DNA of 64,000 nt from Acheta domesticus (GCA_031308135.1 JAHLJT010008756.1:134928949-134992948); one strand, 5' to 3'; positions 11,900 to 23,989 are shown, counted from the first letter of the stretch. Numbers and translations are program-made. Notes: a model not told the origin generated them from the sequence alone.

Positions 11900-12535
11900 G
11901 TAGCATATTTCCATGTTTTTGTATATTTTTGGCCGTTGCTTGAGTGCATAGCTAAGTGAAATTTCTTGACATTTGGCTAGAATTGTAATTCACTATGTAA
12001 ACAAACATGTTAGTGCATATTTGGCCAATTTTCATGTTGGTGCATATTCGGCTAAAGACGCATATTTTGCATATTTCGTTAAAATAGACCTATCTCTAAA
12101 ATGTATCATGTTTAGCATCATGTATCATGTTATCAGAATCCATTATTTATTTGTGAGCGTTCATTGATTACAATGAGCTTGTCACAGTTTGCGTTTTTTT
12201 CTTTCCTATAGATAATAAAATACTTGTACAAATTAGTATATTTCTTGATGTCATTTTTAAACCAAGCAAAAGAAATGCAACAAGAAATACAATGTACTTC
12301 ACTTAGGTGAATATTTACAATACTTCAATTATTTCTCCCGCGAAGTAAGGTAGATTGTATTATGTTTGCACAAAAATTTATAATTTCATTCCGTGTTTGC
12401 TTCTCCTAAATTTTATCAAGAAAGTTTTATACAAGAAATGAAATATTGTTACTATTTTTTGCATATTAAAGTGCATATTTCGGAATTTTTAGGTCAAATG
12501 CATATTTTAATAGCATATTTCACAATTTTTAGAGC
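11900..12535. repeat. Cluster of GCATATT motifs at both ends of a 0.6-kb segment
   Basis: GCATATT or a close variant occurs near 11903, 12018, 12043, 12060 and 12070 on the left, and near 12464, 12476, 12500 and 12514 on the right, with none noticed between about 12080 and 12460. This looks like subterminal motif clusters of a nonautonomous transposon. Clean terminal inverted repeats and a TSD could not be fixed. Confidence 0.4.
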
Positions 12536-12754
12536 ATAAAAATCCTCTCTCTATTGATGACGATAAAGAGCTGAAGATATTCTCCGCGAATTTTGGTAAT
12601 AAGACAATTTATTGTATTGCTGTGCGCGCTGAGATGTTTATACTTTCACTCATGAGACATGGGGAAGCGTAGCGGATGGGTTGGCGATGTGGAGGAGGCG
12701 CGACGGCGGTCTACGCAGAGGGGCAGCTCTGGAAAGGTTTGGGCGATCCTTGGG

Positions 12755-13000
12755 GCCCGCCCCGTCCCGCCCCGCCCCGCCCCTCCCCGCCCCGCCCCGC
12801 TCCGCCCCGCTCCGCCCCGCTCTCCTCCTCGCCCCGCCCCGCCCCACTCTGCTCCGTCCCGCCCCGCTCTGCTCCGTCTCGCCCCGCTCTGCTCCTCGCC
12901 CGCGCACATCGCCCCCCAGCCCGCCCCCTCCCTCCTCTTCCCACTGCACCGCCCCGCCCGGCTCTGCCCCCTTCTCTCGCCGCCCCGCCACATGTGCGCG
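12755..13000. repeat. C-rich low-complexity block, CCCCG/CTCCG-type
   Basis: Degenerate pentamer and hexamer units (CCCCG, CTCCGCCCCG, CTCTGCTCCG) give up to 270 open codons in several frames on both strands. The proteins are Pro/Ser/Arg/Ala or Gly/Arg repeats without domains. Confidence 0.9.
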
Positions 13001-13090
13001 TTGCGTAAGCGGCGGCCGGGGCCCGAGGGTTATTTTTACGCGCGGCCTGGACAATGTTCCGCGGCTCCGCCGTCTGCCTGCGCCGGCGCC

Positions 13091-13093
<3 letters not shown>

Positions 13094-13161
<68 letters not shown>
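13094..13161. repeat. Trinucleotide repeat (CCG)n, about 22 units
   Basis: An almost pure CCG tract, preceded by GGCGCC units. It reads as poly-Pro, poly-Arg or poly-Ala depending on frame. It is embedded in a CpG island that continues to about 13380. Confidence 0.97.
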
Positions 13162-13164
13162 GTG

Positions 13165-13390
13165 CACGTCACGGCCCATTCTCGCGGCGCGGCGCGGCGG
13201 CGAGGAGGGCGGGGGCGGGGGCGGGGCGTGCGGTGGGCCGCGCTTAAAAGCCCGACAGCTGATGCGGCGCCCCGCAGCGGAAGCGGTCCGCCGCCCCGCC
13301 CCCCGGGGGCTTCCTCGCAGGGCGCTGACACGCCCCGTCCGCGCCGCCTCCACGCCGCCCGCACAGCGCTTAGCCACACCACGCGAGGTG
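13165..13390 (+). promoter_or_regulatory. CpG island with CRE-like site and weak TATA
   Basis: CACGTCACGG near 13166-13175 and GGGCGGGGGCGGGG (GC-box-like, near 13208) precede CGCTTAAAAGCCC at about 13240. The order CRE-like, GC-box, TATA-like would fit a core promoter. There is no downstream exon; the sequence passes straight into the 145-bp tandem array. Confidence 0.3.
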
Positions 13391-13391
13391 G

Positions 13392-13822
13392 GCCATAAAA
13401 GCGAGGTGGAAAGAACATTTTGGTCAGTATTGAAAAGCGGGAAATATTTCAAGAACATTAAATTCACTTCATTTTAATAGTCATTTCTTGTGTGTATTGT
13501 AGATATTCTCATGAATCACTTCCTAAACGCAGTTAAGCCATAAAAGAGAGGAACGAATAACATTTTTGTAATTATTGAAAACCGGAAAATGATTCAAAAA
13601 TTGAAATTCACTTCATTTTAATAGTCATTTCTTGTGTGTATTGTAGATATTCTCATGAATAACTTCCTAAACGCAGTTAAGCCATAAAAGAGAGGAGCAA
13701 ATAACAATTTTGTAATTATTGAAAAGCGGAAAATGATTCAAAAATATTAAATTCCCTTCATTTTAATAGTCATTTTTTGTGTGGATTGTAGATTTTCACA
13801 TGAATAACTCCCTAAGCAACAA
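13392..13822 (+). repeat. Tandem array, unit 144-145 bp, nearly three copies
   Basis: Units begin with GCCATAAAAG at 13392, 13537 and 13681 and share TTTTAATAGTCATTT, GTGTGTATTGTAGATATTCT and CTTCCTAAACGCAGTTAA. Copies 2 and 3 are closest; copy 1 differs in its first 60 bases, where it leaves the CpG island. The last unit is incomplete. Confidence 0.92.
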
Positions 13823-15625
13823 AACTCCATCTTCTTAAAAAAAGAAGACCTAAACGATCATCGATAATCCTCATTACATTCTCGCAGAAAATAAATGGTA
13901 TGAAAGTGAATACTGTATGAATATAGGTATTTCTTTTGATAGCATCCGCAGAACCTAATAATTGTATTAAAACCGTGCGCTTATCTTCTGTCACGATCAG
14001 GGTGAATTTTAAACAATTTTAGCAAGTTGTTATTGTGTTGAAGACGTTCTCCGGCTCTTTTATTGGTTCCTTTCGAAACTTTGGACACTTTGATAATCTG
14101 GAAGGGGTCCCACTTAATCTCGAATTATCGATGTTTTAATATTCATTTTATAATATTTTTGCAGGAAATAACGAAGTACGAAACAGAATCCTGTTAAGAA
14201 TTAATTTAAATGACAAAAAATACAAGAAATGATTGGTCGCAACTCTTCTTGTCGATGTTCTTACGGGCTGCTACCCAGCATGCTGTGTTGAAGAACCTAA
14301 CCTGAACGTCGTAGAAGAGCTCTTCTGAAAACTATATTCTTGCAGTGTATTATTAGAGAAAATTTATGCATTTTCCAGTCCCCATTCTACAACATAATGT
14401 TCCATTCTTATATGTATTAGAATATAATTTTGTAGTTGGAATTATCTTACATAAGTAGATTATCCTATTAGCATTATCGTATATCCTATCCATAAAATTA
14501 TCGTATGAAACGATTATTCGTCGGGATGGCTACACTCACTAACCATTTCCTTCCCAGTGATCCAAGCTCTGCACCGCGTACTTTAAACAGCGGCTTCCGG
14601 GCGATACTGTGTCTAGCGACCTGTCTCATTCATCGCCGCCTTGCCTTCAGCTGCCTTATTGGTGTCACATTTAGCTCCTTCACATCTGCGTGTGGCGTTG
14701 ACAGAGGCAGTTGCGCCTCGGGCACGAAGTTCACGCGACCGCTGCTCCGTGGCAACGCTGAAAACACACGAATTTTGTAGAAACTTCTTAGCACCTTGTG
14801 GATGGATCCGAAAACAAACCATCACGTCCCCACCAGGAGACCGAGACGCGTCGAACGACACCTCGTTTGTGTCGATTGGTGGACGGGAAGGGGTCTAACA
14901 GTGAAGGACGGACGGTCGCAAGTTACTCAAATACTTTACTGGGTGCGTTATGTAACGTTAGCACCTCCCGCAGTTTTTGAACAGTCCACCACACAAGGTC
15001 ACGCACCGCTCCCCCTGCCAACACGCGCCCGGCAAGGAAAGATGAGCACAAAAAATATCAAAATTACTCACAAAATTGCTCATCTAACATATTACAAAAA
15101 GCATATCATTGGATTCGTCTTTTTTACGCTCGTCATGATAGACTAAAAAATGAGTTTAGTGCCATTTGAAAAAAAAAACAAATCGTAAAATAAAAGTGAT
15201 AAAATGGAAACTAGTGCATACATCAATTAGCCCCCATGCATTTCTGTAAAAATTGCTTTGCAATAACTTCAATCGTTCAAGAACTGCAGCAGGTGCGAAA
15301 GTTACGGGATTCATCCTGTATACGGATGATTTTAAGTTATGACTATCAATATTTGAAAAGAACTTCACTAAAAATACTGTTTCGTCGATGCCAACTTCCA
15401 AAACTATTTTCATGTGGGGCGGAATGAATAAAGAGAGAATAGCTCTGCCTGTTGTGCAAACATTTGACGTCTGGAAAGACGATAGTGTGCGGCGGGGGGC
15501 GGAAGCGGGGCGGCGCGGAGTTTCTCTTAGCCGTTTAAAAAGCAAAACAAACACCCGCTGGCAGCGACTGACTCGCTGGGGAACATCAATTCTGTCGCGT
15601 CGTATAGCACGCGTGCCAACCATTT
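13823..15625. other. Unassigned stretch
   Basis: Mostly AT-rich. A mid-GC patch at 14560-15030 carries overlapping open frames of 80-116 codons with no recognisable domain. Nothing repeated elsewhere in the window was found with confidence. Confidence 0.4.
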
Positions 15626-15630
15626 CGAGC

Positions 15631-16215
15631 CAGTTGTTTTCCTCATTCACAGCGCGAGTCATAAATGTCAGAAAATATTTCTGGCTGAAGTTGCTCATTC
15701 TGCCTAATTCTACTCCTTTCCTATGGTTTGTCTAGGATAGGTGAACATAGTTGTCTAACAAATATTTGACTAACAACAAAGTACATTACAGGTGGAGCAA
15801 ACCCTCTTCTGCGAGTTGTACTGAATAAAACGTTTTGCGATTCTAATCCGTGTATAACCCGAGTTATGTGCATTTCAGGTTTTAAATGTAATTTGTGAAA
15901 AAGCATATTTTGAGCAGTTGTTTTCCCTCATGTACAGCGCGAATCATAAATGTCAGAAAATATTTCTGGCTGAAGTTGCTCAGTCTGCCAGATTCTATTC
16001 GTTTCCTCTGGTTGTCTAGGAAAGGTGAACATAGTTGTCTAACAAACGTTGGACCAACGACAAAGTCATTACAGGTGGAGCAAAAACTCTACTAGCAGAG
16101 CAAAAGCTCTCTTCAGCAAGTGAAGCATCAGCGTGTTGGCCGATAAATAAAACGTTTCGCGATTCTATTCTGTGTACAACCTGAGTTATGTGAATTTTCT
16201 AGTTTTAAATGTAAT
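15631..16215 (+). repeat. Tandem duplication, unit about 284 bp
   Basis: CAGTTGTTTTC begins at 15631 and again at 15915. Each is followed by ATAAATGTCAGAAAATATTT, GGCTGAAGTTGCTCA, GGTGAACATAGTTGTCTAAC, ACAGGTGGAGCAAA, AATAAAACGTTT and TTTTAAATGTAATTTGTGAA. The second copy carries a short internal expansion around GCAGAGCAAAAGCTCT near 16095. Confidence 0.93.
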
Positions 16216-16345
16216 TTGTGAAAAGCAAATTTTGTAATAACATTACAATGGGCTCCTCCAGACAACATTCGGACTTTAGTTATCTCGAGCTTGTCCGCCG
16301 TCTCACGACTGTCTAAGAAATTAAATTCTCCAACATTAGAGATTA

Positions 16346-16751
16346 TTTTGTTCAAAATTGTCGCCAAGTTTTAAATCTGGAATAAAATATATTTCAAAGG
16401 CAGTATTGGTTGTTTTGAAGTGGGTTTCCTCTAAATTTTATACCGGTCATGCCTAATGTCCCAATCTGGTTAATTTGCGAATTATCCGTTCAAATTATCC
16501 AAAATTGGTAGACAATTTGTGAAGTAGAATCAGTTTTGAAGCCTTTTGTATTTTGTTGAAAATTGCCGACAAATTTTAAACCTGTAATAAAATTCATTTT
16601 AACGGCACCATGTGGCTGTTTTGAAGTGGTTTACTTATACATTTTACACAAGTCACGGCTAATGTCCGTATCTGGCTAATATGCGAATTTTCCGTTAACA
16701 TTATCCGAAATGGGTAGACAATGTGTGAAGTAAAATCAGTTTTGAAGCGTA
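16346..16751 (+). repeat. Tandem duplication, unit about 205 bp
   Basis: Unit 1 runs 16346-16550 and unit 2 runs 16551-16751. Shared blocks include TTTTGTT.AAAATTG, GTTTTGAAGTGG, GCTAATGTCC-like, GCGAATT.TCCGTT and GTAGACAAT.TGTGAAGTA followed by AATCAGTTTTGAAG. It is unrelated to the 284-bp unit just upstream. Confidence 0.9.
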
Positions 16752-17934
16752 CTTTGGAATGTGTCTGAAGTGGACATGAACTAACTCGAGTTGGCTATGG
16801 TTGGTGAAGAAGTACGTAACAGTGACGAGGAATAGCAGATATTATGCGAAAAACAAGAATTGGACTGTTCTGGGAAGTTTCTAGTGTAGTGTGTAGTCTC
16901 AGGTTTCACTGTGTCAGTCGTAAATGTCTATTTTCAAGATTCCACCTCACCTGACCTCACTTTAAACTTGAGATGTTTCTTCGCTCCGCATTTCGTAGTT
17001 GGGGCGCCATGGCTCGGATCTGGGTTTTCCACGATTTATGTGCAAAATCCTTTGAGTTAGAACAGTTTCCAACGCATTTTATGCTAACATATTTCTCGCG
17101 AACACACAACGCACCTCACATGCGGAAGATCACTTTATTTTAACAAGCACCGTTTGGCTTGTTCGCGAATTAGCCGATGCCGAGATGATTAGTAGTTCAT
17201 TGTTATTTATATAGCATTATCCAAAATGTCTAATGTGCGAATTAGTCGGCTACTTTTAACATAAGCCATATTTAAATCTTATTCGTAATATATCTAATCG
17301 CGACTTTAAAACTTTGAAGGACGTTCACCGCTTCCATTCTGTATATGTGCTAAATGTCTTTCTTCACTCCAGTCGTATAAAGGAAACAGTGTGCATGTAC
17401 CCCGAGGAAGCTTTCATTTATGTGCACATACGTCAGAGACAACCTGGGTCTTTAATGTTTATTAGGGAAAGTGATACTTTCTGTGAAAATGTAGGAGAGC
17501 CGCTCTGTATTAATGTTCCTTGCTGCAGTTGCAGGTTATTTTGGGAGGTGAACACTCTGCTTGACAGTTAGTTTGCGTTCCCTACTTGCTTGCTTTGATA
17601 TGCCTGTGATGGAAAGCTACTGGTGGAAGAAATGTGAATATACTAGCGGATTTGGAAATGAATAGTCGTGAGAAAGAGTTGATGAAGGAAGATGTGCATT
17701 AATAATGCGTGTTGGTTGTTGTTTCCAATAAACAATTTCATTCCTATATTGATAAAAGTTTCTACACATGTCCTTCAAAACAAATGAAATGTCACTCTCT
17801 ACTTGCCATTCAAACATTCTGCATTTATCTCCAATGCCCGCCCCATAATTTGAGATTTTGTTTCGAAAAATCTTCGTTTTTTGCTGCAGTTTTACAGTAC
17901 TTTCTCTGTACTATATAAGTAGAAAGCGAGAAAG
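16752..17934. other. AT-rich stretch, nothing recognised
   Basis: Only short open frames, the longest 85 codons at 17314-17571 with no recognisable domain. Confidence 0.5.
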
Positions 17935-18065
17935 TAAGCTAATGGTGGTACTGAATGGCACAGACTTTCTGGCACTAGATAGTTTTCTAATCTATTTACT
18001 ACGAGCTAACTTTTCGGTTCTTCCCATCATCTACCTATCGGGGCTTAAAATAAATTTCCGACATT
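17935..18065 (+). mobile_element. Solo end of the 977-5241 TIR family
   Basis: The segment AATGGTGGTACTGAATGGCA, then CAGACTTTC, GAGCTAACTTTTCGG and CCATCATCTACC, matches the left TIR at 978-1095 in order and orientation. No partner end was found nearby, so this is a truncated or diverged copy. Confidence 0.7.
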
Positions 18066-18484
18066 TTTTTTCTGCTTTTCGTTCCTTTAATAGTAGAATT
18101 GAAATATGATATTAAGATTATAGAAAAGTAAAACCTGATCCTATTTGTAAAGTTTCATTGTAAAGTATGGAACCGGTATTGAGAAAAAATTTTTGAGCCT
18201 TCTTGAATATGCGCGATTTTTTCTTACTGAGTGGTTTTTAATTTGAATAATTATTTCCCCTTTTGTTGCTCATTGAAATGTATTTTCGAAGTATTTCTTT
18301 TACTTAAAATTTCGTAGGAAAAGAAAACGAACGTCATTGGAGTATTCTATAGTATTTTATTGATACTCTCATGCAAATTTATGTTTTAATTAATGATTTC
18401 CATGAATTTTTAAATACAAATCGTGGACATGAAGTGTCATGAAAGAAATACGTAATTTAGTTGTGGAGCGTCATCGAGTATTAA
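18066..18484. other. AT-rich stretch, nothing recognised
   Basis: It may be internal sequence of the element whose end lies at 17935, but no counterpart was matched. Confidence 0.4.
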
Positions 18485-18919
18485 AACTGGCTGACGTGTC
18501 TCAGTGGCAACATTACCCTTGCCTCTGCAGTGTGTCTGACGGAAATCGGAGGGTTGGCATCCGACTGATGACCTGACGATGGCGAATTTTTGATTCTGCC
18601 TTGGAGGCCAGGTCGAATTAAATCACTGTCTGGAAGAAAATGATTTGGACTGGGCTCTTTGATCAGATGTTCTCCGTGATTTCTTCAGTCGATATCGTGC
18701 GAATGTGAGAGCGGCACACTAATAAATGGGCCACGGACCGTGCGCGATCTGTTCTTCGTCATCATTGTCCATTCCTCTCTATCTGCCTCCCAGACACACA
18801 TTTACATACACTACACTACAACACATTGAATTCCATAGTTCATATGTCCCGTTGGTGGATATACCTGAACACGAAACCCACACGCCGACGTGTAGGTTGG
18901 CGTCGGATCTCGCATTCTT

Positions 18920-18966
<47 letters not shown>

Positions 18967-19030
18967 CAACAACCGGCAAAAAATGCACTACGCTTTTGAG
19001 ACTAATGATAGGGGCAGATTTTTAATGACC
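18485..19030 (+). repeat. SINE-like repeat S2, diverged full-length copy
   Basis: The copy follows the S2 order: CTGACG..TCTCAGTGGCA head, CTCTGCAGTGTGTCTGAC, GGCGAATTTTTGATTCTG, CAGGTCGAATTAAATCACTG, GGGCCACGGACCGTGCGCGA, an ACAC/CACTAC-rich part, TAGGTTGGCGTCGGATCTCG, then ATGCACTACGCTTTTGAGAC. A (GA)n tract interrupts the 3' third at 18924. Confidence 0.75.
18924..18961. repeat. Microsatellite (GA)n inside S2
   Basis: About nineteen GA units, located where other S2 copies have AGCAGAGGAACATCACC-like sequence. Confidence 0.95.
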
Positions 19031-19211
19031 TAAAACATGCCATAATCCATAAAATGCCTCTTAAAATCTTTTTAAAATGCCCGAAAAGCAAAGTAAAATG
19101 ACGTAGCTTATTTGACCAAAACCAGTTCATATGAACAACTCAAGCTGTTGTACATGTTACTCATGTAATCGAGGCTTCTACCTTTCGTTCAAGTGAACTC
19201 AGCTTCCAAAC

Positions 19212-19566
19212 TTTTGGTTTAAACTGTTCTTTACCAGGAAATCTGTCTTTACTTATCGCGAAATCGGTCAAACCGAGAGCGTCGCTGATAGGCGTTACAA
19301 GAACCTTATGTTACATACTTACAACAGCTGATATCACAATTTAAGAGCGAAAAAATCTATTAGGCCACTCAGGAATTTTGAGATTTTTTACATCTCATAA
19401 ATATTCTAGTTAAGGCAAGTACCATTAAAATGATAAAGAAGCCTACGACTTCACCATTAAAATAATAAAATCGATGAAATCGGCGAAAATGTTTTAAAAA
19501 TGACGGGGAAAGGTAAAAAAATTACTTATTAGTCGAAATCGACGAAAAATGACAAAAAAACCGAAA
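19212..19566 (+). repeat. Dispersed repeat D, copy 2
   Basis: Diverged copy of the 7981-8312 segment with the same block order, ending CTTATTAGTCGAAATCGACG and an A-rich run. It has an extra segment around 19430-19465. Confidence 0.7.
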
Positions 19567-21924
19567 ATGGGTTTTTGTCGTAACATTAAACGAGTGTCTA
19601 AAAAGGCGTTGTTCGGAAGTGAAATGAAAATGAATTTCATTAACATCCGTCCCCTACTAATGACCGCTAGCAGCCGCCGCGCCCGGAGCCATCAGTCGGT
19701 CACTGGAGAAGCGGGCGCCTGCGGTGGCCGCTCCGCCGCGCCTCGGCCGGGCCGCTTTGAGCGCGTGTTTACCTTTCCGAGCGGCGGCGGCTGGAGAGGG
19801 CCCGAAATAGAGCGGCAATAAACGCCCCGCGCCCCCCCTCCCCCGCCCTCCCCGCCCTCAAGGACGCCCTGCCTCGAAGGGGGAGGCCCCGACGGAATTT
19901 GGGACAATGGAGCACTAATGCCACTTTCTTTAAAACACGGGACGCGCTACAGCGTACCAGATGCCATCTTCCTGCTCAAATTCATGTGGCAGTTAATTTC
20001 TTCGTTATATTAAGGTCATTACACTGAATATAACAAATAATAGAAGCGGTTGATGTTTGTGAACAGACGCGAAAACTTAGGCATATAACCAATCATCTGT
20101 GATTTGTGATATCAGTCCATGTTTCATTCAATAATAATATTGTCGTAATATCACCTTCTTATGAGAAAAATTCATATAAATAAAAATAACCTCTTTTTGG
20201 AGTAAGAGGACTGACTCTTCCGCTATCTGCAGCTACTACTACTTTTTTTCGGTTTTTCTTAATGGACGGGCGACTGTTAAATCCACAACGGGCGCTAGCT
20301 CTTTGTTCCTGTATTTGATAGCGTTATGTTGTATATCGCCGTAAGGAATAAAGAAAAATGAAAGCCAACTGTTTATTTTCTGCTCTGGTGCACGGTGATT
20401 AAACAATGGCGAAAGTAATGAAATGCTAATGATGACTGTGCACATATTTGGGACGGTGATGGTTGATGGGAAATTACTCGTGAGTAAAAGTTACTTCACT
20501 GGGGAATTATTCACTTTGAGGCCTGGTGGCTGGCTTCGGTTGTGGCTCATTTTGACTCCATCAAACAATCAGTACAAAGTGATGGACGTGGATTAGACAC
20601 CAATAGCGTTTCAGAAGTGGTCAGACCTAGACCAAAAGGATGCGGCGTTCTCGGCGAACGTTTTCATTTGAGAGTAACACTTCCGTCATTAACGTTTTCC
20701 TTACGTGGTAGTTACAGGACTCTGATTGGAAGTGAATTTGTTCTTTTGTTTGGTCTTCTATTATTTTGTTTGCTATGTTTGAAGTCATTATTTCTAGAGC
20801 AGATGATATGGGAAAACGTGATCATTCTACACGAATGACTGCTGAAACGCGATTTAAAATGCATTATAAGACAAAAAAAATAACTATTGACTCTGCCGAT
20901 GTTCAGTCTCTGAAACCAAATTTACATGCAAGGAATAATATAAGCAAAGAATCATTCCGAAACACTAAATGCGTTTCGACTTTATTGCTCATCGGATTCA
21001 ACTTCAACTGTTTCAAATTCTGTTGTTAATAGAATTCTATCGAGTTACAGTTTTCAAAATTTTGTGTTTCATTAACTGTGTGTTAAAGTCAGTGAGAGTT
21101 TTTCTAATCGAATTTGTTACACATATTGTGATCTCGTGTTATCCGAAAGCCATGTGCACGATTTCAGTATTACATATCGTATGCATCATTTATTAATATG
21201 TAATTATAAATTAAATATTGAACATTATTTTAAATAATTAGTTGATTTTTTTTTGTAATTTGTCTCCTATTCTTTATACTTTTTTATCTCTGGCCATCAT
21301 TTTCATAGACAATTGAAGAACATGGCATATGTAATAAAAACATTAAATGAAAGAAAACATAAGCAGTGTGTTCTTCATTGTCGTGAAAATTGTTGGCCAG
21401 TGGCAAAAAAAACATACATATAAATTAGTTGATTTCATTTGTGTCGATCGCGACTCGTGAATTCGAGACTTTCCGAGGCACTCGTGGTATTTCCTACGCA
21501 TGTCAAACACAGGGTTGGTGGCGTGGAGCCAGTGGGATAGCGTGGGTGTCAACCGCCCGGGGCGGAAGATACTTTCGCCGCTCTCCTTACTTAGATGCTT
21601 CATTTTAAAAGACTATACAATACTTCTAAAGAACTTTTCCGCAAGAACAATCATTATTGTGTATTGTACAGGTTATAAATGAAAAAAATTCATGTGTAGA
21701 TGTTTTACAATTCAATAATCACTGTACCTTCATTTAAAGAAGTTCTCACTGAAAAAGCAATGAAAGATTTCGTGCTCATTTCAGTCGGATCTGAATCGTA
21801 GGTGCGACAGAAATATCAAGTGAAATTGTTCAAATTTTTACAAGATATTATTATTATTTGTTGTGTTTTTTGTTTTAAGGTCGCATGAAGTACTCGGTCA
21901 TTAGCGACCACTATTGGAAGTAAT
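19567..21924. other. Unassigned; one CpG-rich patch
   Basis: A GC-rich patch at 19665-19865 includes a C-rich run (CCCCCCCTCCCCCGCCCTCC-like). The remaining 2 kb is AT-rich with frames of 98 codons or fewer and no recognisable domain or repeat. Confidence 0.4.
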
Positions 21925-22078
21925 GTTATGACATGATGATGACACGATATGGTGATGATAGGGGGTGAAAGGACGAACACATACAACCATGCCCGAGGCG
22001 GGACTCGAACCCGCGACCCTCACAGTCCAAGACCACTACGGCACTACTGCTTTAGCGATCTCCGCCACGGGACCGGCT
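21925..22078 (-). repeat. tRNA-headed SINE S3
   Basis: Read on the minus strand, the head contains GGTCGCGGGTTCGAGTCCCG, with an exact B-box GGTTCGAGTCC, preceded by a tRNA-like stretch beginning CCCGTGGCGGAGATCGC. A tail of ATCATCACC and GTCATCATCATG type follows. The acceptor ends do not pair as in a real tRNA, so this is a SINE rather than a functional tRNA gene. Confidence 0.75.
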
Positions 22079-22111
22079 ATTATTTTTATTATATTTATTG
22101 TGAAATTTTGC

Positions 22112-22151
22112 CACCCAGGGCCCCTGCCGCCCCCACTACGCTACGCCACTG
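22112..22151 (-). mobile_element. hAT-type element end, fragment
   Basis: On the minus strand it starts CAGTGGCGTAGCGTAGTGGG and continues GGGCGGCAGGGGCCCTGGG, matching the right end of the 29774-30570 element. The other end of this copy was not found. Confidence 0.6.
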
Positions 22152-23696
22152 GGTGGGGCACCTTAGTGAGCCTGTGAGCGGTCGCAGGGCAGCGAGGGGT
22201 GGAGCGGGGCGGGGCGGGGCGGGGCGCGTCCTTTGATCCCCAGGTGGCGCTGGGAGACGGCGCTCGTCGCCTGAGCGGCCCCTAACGCGATTCCGCTGCG
22301 CCAATCCGCCCGTGACGCCAGGTTCCTCCACCCGCACCCCTCCGCGCACCATCTGGACGGCACCCCTTTCAACCGGTTCAGCGATACGTTCCGGGTAAAA
22401 TATCAGAGGTATCGCAAAACCCGGCAGAATCTTCATTAACGAATCTCCTAAAAATATGCAACTAGATTCGTAATGATATGCCGCTTTCTAAATGAATGAA
22501 TCGTGATCGTTTGATGTCTTTTGTGGGCTGTAATTTTGCTCTATTGCGGTAGCTTTTCGTCCTGGCTTAAGGGGGGGGGGATAATTTATTTCATGGCAGT
22601 GTGGCTCGGTTGGGGCGGAATGGTCAAAAGTAGATGGCGCCGTGCATTTTCGGAGCAATGAGAGAATGAGGCCTGTGTTGGGTTGAATGTGAGTGGGATT
22701 GAAGAGGCTGCGCCCTCAGGGCGTCATTAAAGGGCGCTGGAGCGCTCAGCAAGGGAAGTCCTATACCCGCCCTTTAACTCACATGACTGCGGTTGCAAAT
22801 AACTGAAAATTCTACTCGCCGCGTCTTACGCGGGTTTGCAAGCATACGTTTCATTAAAGACTTCAGACTACTTAAACATAGTTCGTTTTTCTGTTCTGGT
22901 GATTGTGAGAGGGGATGGTAACGGCAGCTTGCAAAAAAAACAAATATTAATTCGAGCATTACTGCATCAAGCAATTCTCTCTTTAAATATTGTCGTATCT
23001 CTGTCATTTTCATTTTCGTGAAAATTACATCAGTAGAAGAGAATTAATTATTACGCAATGAGAAGTACTTCATTGAAAATAGTTCCACGATTTTATGTGT
23101 GTAAAATACGCAAACTTTCATGTATTCTGCAATGTACAGAACAACTAGCATGGTAACAAATGTCTTTGGTGTTGTGGACAACAATTCGCGCCGGCCGCAA
23201 CGCACTTTGACGGCGCTTATGAAGCTTGCGGAGTGGAGAGCCCTTGTTTTCATGGCCGTGGGCACAGCTGTTCCCCTGTTCCGGTGCCCGCGACGTCCGC
23301 AGCACCTGCCTCATTCATCGCCAGCAGACAGGGGCGAGGCAGAGCGGGGGCGGCGTGGGCGTTAAACTTCACCCAGCTCACCCTGCTGGCCGGCTCTCTG
23401 CTAACTTTCCTTGTTCGGTCCTCTTGAAGGGTTCAGGAAAGGACAGAATCCGTTTACAAGGAGCGTGCAGAAAGGAAGTTTCGAGCGTGAATTCAAGTGT
23501 GCTGCAAGCAGGTCGTGAAGCATGAGCAATCGGAAATGAATGAGGATTGGGTGATGTATCCTATCGCTTGACCCTCAGTGAGTGTGTGTGTTTAGTGTTT
23601 CTGGCCGCGTCACGTGCTGCCTTCATTAGTCCCGTGACCGGAGAGCGTGTTAGAGTCGGGGCGGGGCAGATTTCCTCCTCCGCTGGAACGTCAGAT
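22152..23696. other. Unassigned; G-rich run and GC patches
   Basis: 22199-22226 is a GGGGC run, one of the few places where the plus strand is G-rich. GC-rich patches at 22230-22400 and 23190-23700 hold only composition-driven frames. Confidence 0.4.
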
Positions 23697-23989
23697 CCGG
23701 GGCTGACCTACACGTCGGTTTAGGAGCCTTTCCCTCCTCCGGATGCCTCTCCAACGGGCCACCGCCCCGGCCGGAACAATCTCTAAGCGCTCGACTGGTC
23801 TCACAACAAGCGTGGAGTATCGTGCAGGTACCTGTGTGTAGGGGGATAGAAGGGGCAAGGACGAGGAAAGAAAGATTAGGCGCGGTCCGTGTACTCTAAC
23901 AAACGTATCCATTTGTTACAGTACTCCTACGGCATTCGCCTGGTATTTATCTGAAACTATGGATTCCTGAAGCTTCAATTCTCCAGCGG
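23697..23989 (-). repeat. S2 copy, 3' part, split by another S2
   Basis: Read on the minus strand this is S2 from GCTGGAGAATTG through CCAGGCGAATGCC, ACACGGACCGCGCC, CACACAGGTACC and GTCGAGCGCTTAGAG to CGACGTGTAGGTCAGCCC. Its 5' part continues at 24284-24395 on the far side of the inserted copy. Confidence 0.8.

Noticed and set aside
12659..13477. Long open frames (up to 272 codons) on both strands
   Set aside because: They cross (CCCCG)-type and (CCG)n repeats, are open in many frames at once, and encode only Pro/Ala/Arg/Gly repeats.
21995..22075. Candidate functional tRNA gene (minus strand)
   Set aside because: The B-box is perfect but the acceptor ends do not pair and a SINE-type tail follows, so it is SINE S3.
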